DNA of 64,000 nucleotides from Brevibacillus brevis (GTDB lineage Bacteria; Bacillota; Bacilli; Brevibacillales; Brevibacillaceae): positions 3,566,501-3,630,500 of the forward strand of contig NZ_CP041767.1 in assembly GCF_022026395.1 (NCBI RefSeq), read 5' to 3'. The notes below the pieces were generated by a model that searched no databases, had not been told where the DNA came from, and worked only from the letters and a program-made list of their open reading frames with translations. Shown one piece after another: positions 57,415-64,000 of this stretch (its first letter is position 1; each line of letters begins with the position of its first letter). The position numbers and the translations under genes were made by a program.

Positions 57415-58530
57415 TCAGTGCAAGAGCTTGCACAACAGCTCTGGAATCTTTTCCAATGGGGCCACGTTGTCTGCCAAGCCTGCTTGAATCGCTGCGCGTG
57501 GCATTCCGTATACAACACAGCTCGACTCATCTTCGATAATACTTGTGACACGGCCCAGTTCCTTCATGAGTTTTAGCCCTTTAGTCCCATCATTTCCCAT
57601 GCCTGTCATGATGATTGCCCACTTGTCTACATTTGTCAATTGACTGACTGATTCAAACAGGATATCGACAGACGGTCTGTGTCCGCCTCGTGGCTCCTCT
57701 TGATGTAAGTAGGCCTGCAGTCTGCCATTCACTTGACGAACTTCGAAGTGGAAGCCTCCTGGAGCGATGTACGCTGTACCATTTTCCAAAAACTCGCCAT
57801 CGACAACCTCGGTTACTCGAATCTGACATAACGAGTCTAGTCGATTTGCTAACGATTTTGTGAATCCAGCTGGCATATGCTGAACGATAGCAATTGGTGC
57901 AGGAAAATTCGCCGGAATTGCAGTCAGTACACTCTGCAATGCTTTAGGACCACCTGTGGAAGTACCTAGAACCACCAGTCTTGCCTTCCCCCCCACTTGT
58001 GACCGCATCACAGCAGGCGGGCTCGGTATTTTCGTACGTATTACTGGTGAGGCCGGAGCACCAGGTGCAGCTGTTGGTTCGAAAGATACCGGTTTGGCTA
58101 CGCGTGGCATCTGCTTTTTCAAACGTACTTTCGATGCTGCCGCAGCCTTCACGCGCTCGATAAGACGATCTCCCACTTTGTGGATATCGAGAGAAATTGG
58201 ACCCGAAGGCTTCGTTACAAAGTCAAACGCACCTAGTTCCAACGCATGAATCGTAGCTTCGGCGCCTTCTTTTGTCAGGCTGCTCAACATGACGATCGGA
58301 ACCGGACACTCATTCATCAGTTTTTCCAGAGCGTCCAAACCGTTCATGACAGGCATTTCAATGTCGAGTGTGAGAACATCCGGCACCAGTTGTTTACATT
58401 TTTCAATACATTCGAGTCCATTCTTGGCACGATCGATCACTTCAATCTCAGGATCAGTAGATAAAATGTCCGAAATCACTTTACGCATAAATGCTGAATC
58501 GTCCGTGACGAGAACGCGGATTTTGCTCAT
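57415..58530 (-). CDS. cheB: Protein-glutamate methylesterase CheB
   Basis: 371 residues. Receiver domain with phosphoacceptor Asp56 (LTLDIEMP); a linker; methylesterase domain with catalytic Ser in LGTSTGGP, His in IVQHMPAGF and Asp in MTGMGNDGTKG. It demethylates receptors. Next to cheA. Confidence 0.96.
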   Translation of the reverse strand: MSKIRVLVTDDSAFMRKVISDILSTDPEIEVIDRAKNGLECIEKCKQLVPDVLTLDIEMPVMNGLDALEKLMNECPVPIVMLSSLTKEGAEATIHALELGAFDFVTKPSGPISLDIHKVGDRLIERVKAAAASKVRLKKQMPRVAKPVSFEPTAAPGAPASPVIRTKIPSPPAVMRSQVGGKARLVVLGTSTGGPKALQSVLTAIPANFPAPIAIVQHMPAGFTKSLANRLDSLCQIRVTEVVDGEFLENGTAYIAPGGFHFEVRQVNGRLQAYLHQEEPRGGHRPSVDILFESVSQLTNVDKWAIIMTGMGNDGTKGLKLMKELGRVTSIIEDESSCVVYGMPRAAIQAGLADNVAPLEKIPELLCKLLH

Positions 58531-58561
58531 TCGAATGTCGCTCCCTTCCTACTTTTATGTC

Positions 58562-59425
58562 TCATCGTATGAAGTGCCTCAACCTCGCAAGAAAACCTTT
58601 GAGGCCACTGACAGAAGCATCTGAAGTAACCGGACGATCCAAATACCGCTCTACCAGATTTCGTATGCTTCTCGCGGCTTGCGATTGTGGATATGTAAGT
58701 AGAAAAGGACGCTGCAGTTTAACAGCTTTTGAAACATAAGGATCATCCGAAACATATCCAAGCGACTGAATTTCCATATTCAAAAAACGTTTGGAAACCA
58801 TCGCAAGCTTGTCTGCCGTCATTTTCCCTTCTCTCTCCGACGACGCTCGATTTATCACCAATCGAATGGATACAGCAGGATTGCGTGCGTGTAGCATCTT
58901 CATGACTGCATATGCATCTGTTATCGCTGGTGGTTCAGGAGTGGTAACAAGGATAACCTCGTCTGAGGAGAGCATGAATCGCATGGATTCTTTTGAAAAA
59001 CCTGCTCCCGTATCAAAAATGATGGTGTCGGCATAGCCCTGCAATGGGTCCAGATGTGAGAATAAGCGATCAAGCTTCTCATCATCTAACTGCATGATCT
59101 GCGTAAATCCAGATCCACCCGCAATGAATTCTAAGCCTCCTGGCCCGTGCTCGATAATGTCCCAAACAGTCGTATCTGGCTCTAACAAATGAAACAGATG
59201 CTTTTTTGGGGTAATTCCCATTAATACATCCAGATTTGCCAGACCCAGATCCAAGTCAAACAAAACCGTCTTATGACCTTTCTCAATCAAACCAAGTCCA
59301 AAATTCAAGCTGAAATTGGACTTGCCGACACCACCTTTTCCACTCGTCACTGTGACCAGTCTAGTTGGTCGTGTCTTCTTGTTTTGTAGCATCCGCTCAC
59401 GGAGTTGCTCTGCTTGGTCACGCAT
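58562..59425 (-). CDS. flhG: Flagellar number/placement ATPase FlhG (YlxH, MinD-like)
   Basis: 287 residues. N-terminal MRDQAEQLRERM carries the DQAxxLR motif that stimulates FlhF GTPase. Deviant Walker A SGKGGVGKS (28-36), and VLFDLDLGLANLDVLMG are MinD/ParA-type. The C-terminal end is amphipathic and basic (GFLARLRHFIR), fitting membrane targeting. It starts 4 bases after flhF. Confidence 0.95.
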   Translation of the reverse strand: MRDQAEQLRERMLQNKKTRPTRLVTVTSGKGGVGKSNFSLNFGLGLIEKGHKTVLFDLDLGLANLDVLMGITPKKHLFHLLEPDTTVWDIIEHGPGGLEFIAGGSGFTQIMQLDDEKLDRLFSHLDPLQGYADTIIFDTGAGFSKESMRFMLSSDEVILVTTPEPPAITDAYAVMKMLHARNPAVSIRLVINRASSEREGKMTADKLAMVSKRFLNMEIQSLGYVSDDPYVSKAVKLQRPFLLTYPQSQAARSIRNLVERYLDRPVTSDASVSGLKGFLARLRHFIR

Positions 59426-59429
59426 CTGT

Positions 59430-60776
59430 TTACTCTCCCATAATCATCGTTGAAACCAGCTCGGGTGTAGCTACAACGATATCATCTGGTACATTTTGAC
59501 CTGTCGTTACATAGGAGAGCTGTAGATTCATCTCCTGACAAACATTCAACATCGTGCCAAAGCTCTTCGTTTCATCCGCTTTTGTAAAAATGACTTGCTT
59601 CACTTGAACTTCCGCAAAATTTTGGACGATCGCTTTCATATCATTGAATTTGGAGCTCAAGCTAAGTACCAGGTAGTTCACGCTGTCTTTGCCATGCTCC
59701 AACAATTCACGAATGCCTTCGACGTATTCATCGTTGCGAAAATTTCGTCCAGCCGTATCTACAAAAATGAGGTCACAATCACTTAAGCGCTCCATCGCTG
59801 CCGCCATTTCTTTCGGCGAAAAGACAACCTCCAGTGGGACATTCAAGATGTTTGCGTACGTCTTCAATTGTTCTACAGCCGCCATTCGATACGTATCAGC
59901 CGTGATAAAGCCGATTTTTCGCTTTTCCTTCAACATGCTGTTCGCCGCAAGCTTCGCAATGGTCGTTGTTTTTCCAACCCCTGTCGGACCGAAAAAGAAA
60001 GCATACCGTACGTTCTTACCCAGCTTTGGCGAAGATGCTGTATATGGCTCGATCATGGAAGTGATAATCGTTCGGCTTACCGTAAACGCTTCTTCCTCCG
60101 TCCATTTTTCACCCGGTTGCGACATATCCATTACTTTTCGAATGATTTCTGCAGTTAGCTCTTCCGTCACTTCTTGCTTCAATAACTTTGCACGAATAGA
60201 TTGTATCGCCGGAGGAAGTTGTTCACTTAAGTCATGCACCAACAGCTTTTGAAACATTTGACGCATATCTCGCATTTCAGTGGCAATCGCGTCATGATTG
60301 CTTACGGGTATAGCTCTTTCTTGGGATGTCGTGACAGGAGCATGCTGCTCAGCTGGCTCTCCTTGCTTTGGCACAGCTCTCGTATCTGAGATCTCTTCTT
60401 GAGGAGGCGTCGCAACCGCAGTTTGTGTCATCGCGGCTACGAGCTGCTCCCTCCCTGTTGATTGAACTTGTTGATTCTCCGATGTTTTTGCCACAGTCGG
60501 TCTTCGATACGCTTGAGCAGCAGTGTACGTACCCGTCTGCGATTTGGGCAAAACGTTGCTGGTTCGATGTTCAGCTGCTACTGTGGGATTTTCTCGCTCG
60601 GATGCCTTTTCATCGACAGCAGCGATTACTTCGATTCGTTGTTTGCCAAACATCCCGAACAATCCACCTGTTTTGATCGGCTTGGAATTAAGAATCACTG
60701 CATCCATTCCTAAGTCCGTCCTGATTTTTTCCATTGCTTCTGGCATCGAATCGACAATGTAACGTTTTACCCTCAC
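59430..60776 (-). CDS. flhF: Flagellar SRP-type GTPase FlhF
   Basis: 448 residues. A short N-terminal domain (VDSMPEAMEKIRTDLGMDAVIL), a long low-complexity middle, then the NG GTPase with FFGPTGVGKTTTIAKLA, ITADTYRMAAVEQLK and FVDTAGRNF. FlhF sets flagellum position together with FlhG. GTG start overlapping the flhA stop (GTGA). Confidence 0.95.
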   Translation of the reverse strand: MRVKRYIVDSMPEAMEKIRTDLGMDAVILNSKPIKTGGLFGMFGKQRIEVIAAVDEKASERENPTVAAEHRTSNVLPKSQTGTYTAAQAYRRPTVAKTSENQQVQSTGREQLVAAMTQTAVATPPQEEISDTRAVPKQGEPAEQHAPVTTSQERAIPVSNHDAIATEMRDMRQMFQKLLVHDLSEQLPPAIQSIRAKLLKQEVTEELTAEIIRKVMDMSQPGEKWTEEEAFTVSRTIITSMIEPYTASSPKLGKNVRYAFFFGPTGVGKTTTIAKLAANSMLKEKRKIGFITADTYRMAAVEQLKTYANILNVPLEVVFSPKEMAAAMERLSDCDLIFVDTAGRNFRNDEYVEGIRELLEHGKDSVNYLVLSLSSKFNDMKAIVQNFAEVQVKQVIFTKADETKSFGTMLNVCQEMNLQLSYVTTGQNVPDDIVVATPELVSTMIMGE

Positions 60777-62815
60777 GAAATGTTCACCATCCCTACGCTT
60801 TGCACTTCAACATGTGGTTCGAGCTCGCTGTACGACAAAACGGGAACGTCTGGCATCATGCGATCTACTAATTGACGCAAGTACATTCGGACCGCTGGTG
60901 ATGAAAGAATGATCGGCTGTTGACCCGAGTTGATCATTTTGCTCACTTCAGTCGACATGTTTTGGAAAATTCGCTGAGACGTTTCCGGATCCATCGCCAG
61001 ATAGCTTCCTTGCTCAGACTGTTCCACACGTTCAGAGATTGCTTTTTCCAATCCTGCTCCAGCTGTCAGCACGCGAAGTGGTTGTCCTGGCTCCGTAAAT
61101 TGGAGTGTGATCTGTCTCGCCATCGCCTGTCTCACATATTCTGTCAGTACATCCGGATCTTTTGTATACAAGGCATGATCCGCGAGCGCTTCAAGAATGA
61201 CATGGAGATTTCGAACAGACACTTTTTCACGCAACAGCTTTTGCAATACTTTTTGTACGTCCCCGATGGCGAGCAAACTTGGAATCAACTCGTCTACGAG
61301 AACTGGTGCTGTCTCCCTTACATTGTCGATCAGGGCCCTTGTTTCCTGGCGACCTAACAATTCGTGGGCATGTCGCTTGATGACCTCTGTCAGATGTGTA
61401 GCCACAACAGATGGCGGATCGACAACTGTATAGCCAGACAGCTCAGCAATCTCCTTATTCTCTTCTGTTACCCATAATGCGGGCAATCCAAACGCAGGTT
61501 CTACGGTTTCTATCCCAACAATGGAATCATCTTCAATCCCCGGGCTCATTGCCAGATAGTGATCCAGCATGATTTCCCCTTTTGCGACCTGGTTGCCTTT
61601 TATTTTGATCATGTATTCATTCGGCCGAAGCTGGATGTTGTCACGTATACGAATGACCGGTACAACGATCCCCATCTCGAGTGCGATTTGTCTTCGGATC
61701 ATGATGACTCGATCTAGCAGATCTCCCCCCTGCTTCACATCAGCAAGCGGGATTAAGCCATAACCGAATTCGAACTCGATCGGATCGACCTGTAACAGGT
61801 TCACGACGCTTTCTGGACTGCGTACTTCTTCCATTTGCTGTTCTTCCACCTTATCGGCGGATTCTTGTATCTGCATCTTCTGGTTCTTTTCCATTTTCCA
61901 GGCGGCAAATGCCATTATCCCGCTTACTGGGAGCACAGGCAAAATTCCAATCGGAGTAAAAAGACCCAGCAACAACATGCATCCCGATACGATATAGAGA
62001 AGACGTGGGAAGCTGAACATTTGCTTGACGATGTCTTCTCCCAAACCTTCACCAGAAGTGGAACGCGTTACAATAATACCCGCTGCAGTCGAGATTAAGA
62101 GCGCAGGAATTTGGCTCACCAATGCATCACCGACAGACATGGTAGTGAAACGAGAGGCAGACTCGGCAAAGCTCATATCGTGAATGAGCATCCCGATGAT
62201 AAAACCACCGATAATATTTACGATAAAAATGATAATACCCGCGATGGCGTCCCCTTTTACGAATTTGCTGGCACCATCCATTGCTCCATAAAAGTCAGCT
62301 TCGTTTTCAATCTTTTTTCTTCGTACACGTGCTTCTGCTTCTGTGATCATTCCTGCATTTAGATCCGCGTCGATACTCATCTGTTTACCAGGCATCGCAT
62401 CGAGCGTAAAACGTGCTGCTACCTCAGCGACACGCTCAGAACCTTTGGTGATTACGATAAACTGAATGATGATCAAGATCAAAAACACAACGAAACCGAC
62501 GACTTGATTACCACCGACTACAAAGCTACCGAACGTTTCAATAACTTTACCGCCTTCACCGTGCGATAGAATATTTCTCGTCGTCGACACGTTCAAGGCC
62601 AGTCGAAAAAGTGTTGTAATAAGCAAAACCGTCGGAAAGATCGAGAATTCCAAAGTTTCTTTTGTATACATCGACACAAGCAAGATGGTCAATGCAAGGG
62701 AGATATTCAAAATCAACAGCAAATCAAGAAGCGCTGAAGGAAGTGGGATTACCATCATGACAACAATGCTTATGACAAAAAGGATCGTACCAACTTCTTT
62801 AAATTTGAATCCCAC
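60773..62815 (-). CDS. flhA: Flagellar export apparatus protein FlhA
   Basis: 680 residues. Eight membrane helices in the first 310 residues with the conserved loop RFTLDAMPGKQMSIDADLNAG; the C-terminal cytoplasmic domain (SVRNLHVILEALADHA) binds export chaperones. Central component of the flagellar type III secretion gate. Confidence 0.96.
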   Translation of the reverse strand: MGFKFKEVGTILFVISIVVMMVIPLPSALLDLLLILNISLALTILLVSMYTKETLEFSIFPTVLLITTLFRLALNVSTTRNILSHGEGGKVIETFGSFVVGGNQVVGFVVFLILIIIQFIVITKGSERVAEVAARFTLDAMPGKQMSIDADLNAGMITEAEARVRRKKIENEADFYGAMDGASKFVKGDAIAGIIIFIVNIIGGFIIGMLIHDMSFAESASRFTTMSVGDALVSQIPALLISTAAGIIVTRSTSGEGLGEDIVKQMFSFPRLLYIVSGCMLLLGLFTPIGILPVLPVSGIMAFAAWKMEKNQKMQIQESADKVEEQQMEEVRSPESVVNLLQVDPIEFEFGYGLIPLADVKQGGDLLDRVIMIRRQIALEMGIVVPVIRIRDNIQLRPNEYMIKIKGNQVAKGEIMLDHYLAMSPGIEDDSIVGIETVEPAFGLPALWVTEENKEIAELSGYTVVDPPSVVATHLTEVIKRHAHELLGRQETRALIDNVRETAPVLVDELIPSLLAIGDVQKVLQKLLREKVSVRNLHVILEALADHALYTKDPDVLTEYVRQAMARQITLQFTEPGQPLRVLTAGAGLEKAISERVEQSEQGSYLAMDPETSQRIFQNMSTEVSKMINSGQQPIILSSPAVRMYLRQLVDRMMPDVPVLSYSELEPHVEVQSVGMVNIS

Positions 62816-62833
62816 TGGTTATCCTCCTTCCAT

Positions 62834-63931
62834 TTATTTCACTTTCCCTTGCAGCTTGTAGACGTACGCGAGAACTTCCGCGACCGCTTTAAACATCTCT
62901 TCGGGAATTTGTTGCCCAACTTCAACTTGACTATAGAGAGCCCGGGCCAAGGGCTTGTTTTCCATGGTAACGATACGATGCTTTTTCGCTACTTCCCTTA
63001 TTTTTAACGCTAGATAGTCTTGCCCTTTGGCGATTACCGTCGGTGCACTCATCGCACTCGCGTCATAGCGAACGGCAACAGCAAAGTGAGTCGGGTTCGT
63101 AATAATGACATCCGCTTTGGGAAGCTCCTGCATCATACGGCGAATGGCCATGCTTCTTTGCCGTTCACGAATCTTCCCTTTGATGAGCGGATCACCTTCC
63201 GCTTGCTTATGCTCGTCCTTGAGATCCTGCTTAGACATCCGCAGATTCTTTTCATGCTCATAGCGCTGATAGGCGTAGTCCAGGACCGCAAGAATGAAAA
63301 GCAATAACCCGAGATAGATTCCCAGCTTTGTCACCTCTTCGGCAGTAAACGATAAGACTGCTCCGAGAGACAATAAGGAAAGCTGTACAACTTGTTCCTT
63401 TGCATTCCACAAAATGACGTACGCGACGTAAATGCCTGCGCTTATTTTTAATAAAGATTTCAGTAGCTCTACGAGCGAGCGTAAGGAAAAAATTCGTTTT
63501 GCCCCTTTAATCGGATCGATCTTTTCCAGCTTCATTTGAAGGGGTTCTGTACTAATTAGCCAGCCTACCTGCATGTAGTTCACCGCAAATGCGATAAGAA
63601 AACTCAAGCCCAAGATAGGTCCTACAATTTTTATCGCTTCAAATGCAAGCTGCATTACGATGACTTTTAAATTTTCTTCATTTACTTGCCACGTGGTATA
63701 TGTAATCAATGACTCCCGCATCAAATCTTGAAAGGTGCCTAGCATGGTAGAGCCAAGCATCATTAGCAGAAAGAAAAATGCTGTCAAAGATAGGGCTGGG
63801 GAAAGATCCTGACTTTTCGCGACTTGCCCTTTTTTTCGTGCATCTTGCTTTTTCTTGGGCGTAGCTTTTTCTGTCTTTTCCCCATTAAAAAATTGAAGAT
63901 CTACTTGATAGGAAAGCCTCAATTGATTCAT
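62834..63931 (-). CDS. flhB: Flagellar export apparatus switch protein FlhB
   Basis: 365 residues. Four membrane helices and a cytoplasmic domain with the self-cleavage site NPTH (ITNPTHFAVAVRYD). A basic N-terminus (EKTEKATPKKKQDARKKGQVAKS) is typical. It switches export from rod/hook to filament proteins. Start overlaps fliR stop (ATGA). Confidence 0.96.
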   Translation of the reverse strand: MNQLRLSYQVDLQFFNGEKTEKATPKKKQDARKKGQVAKSQDLSPALSLTAFFFLLMMLGSTMLGTFQDLMRESLITYTTWQVNEENLKVIVMQLAFEAIKIVGPILGLSFLIAFAVNYMQVGWLISTEPLQMKLEKIDPIKGAKRIFSLRSLVELLKSLLKISAGIYVAYVILWNAKEQVVQLSLLSLGAVLSFTAEEVTKLGIYLGLLLFILAVLDYAYQRYEHEKNLRMSKQDLKDEHKQAEGDPLIKGKIRERQRSMAIRRMMQELPKADVIITNPTHFAVAVRYDASAMSAPTVIAKGQDYLALKIREVAKKHRIVTMENKPLARALYSQVEVGQQIPEEMFKAVAEVLAYVYKLQGKVK

Positions 63932-64000
63932 GGTGATCCTCCGAGCGATTTCATCATTTCTGCAAGTGCCCGGAACATGTTTCCAAACAATCCGTTCAGG
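63928..64000 (-). CDS. fliR: C-terminal end of FliR (partial)
   Basis: Only the last 24 codons are in the window: an open frame ending ...MFRALAEMMKSLGGSP with a TGA that overlaps the flhB ATG. The overlap and the fixed order fliR-flhB in Bacillales support FliR. The fragment alone is too short to prove the family. Confidence 0.65.
   Translation of the reverse strand, partial: LNGLFGNMFRALAEMMKSLGGSP

Overview
The window is a chromosomal segment of an endospore-forming, flagellated, low-to-medium GC Gram-positive bacterium of the Bacillales. Gene order and gene choice fit Brevibacillus or a near relative, which is an inference from memory of synteny because no search was run. Sporulation is indicated by dpaA/dpaB (dipicolinate synthase) and a SpoIIIE-type translocase, and motility by the fliR-flhB-flhA-flhF-flhG-che-sigD block. 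Every gene I can support lies on the minus strand, so transcription runs from position 64000 towards 1. I see no mobile element, CRISPR array, tRNA or rRNA, and no gene-free stretch longer than 300 bases.

In transcription order: (1) 64000-49548 is the distal part of the large flagellar/chemotaxis operon: fliR (partial), flhB, flhA, flhF, flhG, cheB, cheA, cheW, cheC, cheD, a two-helix membrane protein of unknown function, sigD, a FapA (DUF342) gene, a Gln/Glu-rich unknown protein, a SwrB-like protein and an MltG-like membrane-anchored protein, closed by a terminator. (2) 49460-46686 holds rpsB, tsf and pyrH with separate promoters, leaders and terminators. (3) 46683-39061 is an envelope and isoprenoid block: frr, uppS, cdsA, dxr, rasP, ispG, proS. 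(4) polC follows, then a strong promoter and structured leader for rimP-nusA-ylxR-ylxQ-infB-ylxP-rbfA-nrnA-truB-ribF. (5) rpsO and pnp each have a structured upstream region. (6) 23180-12617 contains ylxY, an M16 peptidase (mlpA), ymxH, dpaA, dpaB, asd, dapG, dapA, rnjB, tepA and ylzJ. Asd, DapG and DapA supply the lysine/diaminopimelate branch whose intermediate DpaAB diverts into dipicolinate. (7) 12390-1 contains spoIIIE, a GntR regulator, a BMP-family nucleoside-type ABC importer of four genes, an LysM/M23 cell-wall peptidase, a 51-residue Cys-pair protein, and an M16 peptidase pair (YmfF/YmfH type), the last cut by the window edge.

Most of this is conserved housekeeping sequence. The parts that reward a second look are RNA-level: overlapping alternative hairpins plus a terminator upstream of pnp, a terminator-like hairpin between the promoter and rimP, leaders of rpsO and rpsB, and perfect inverted repeats between tsf and pyrH. 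Several short or unknown proteins are inserted into otherwise conserved operons. I found no convincing defence system or other wholly new multigene system.
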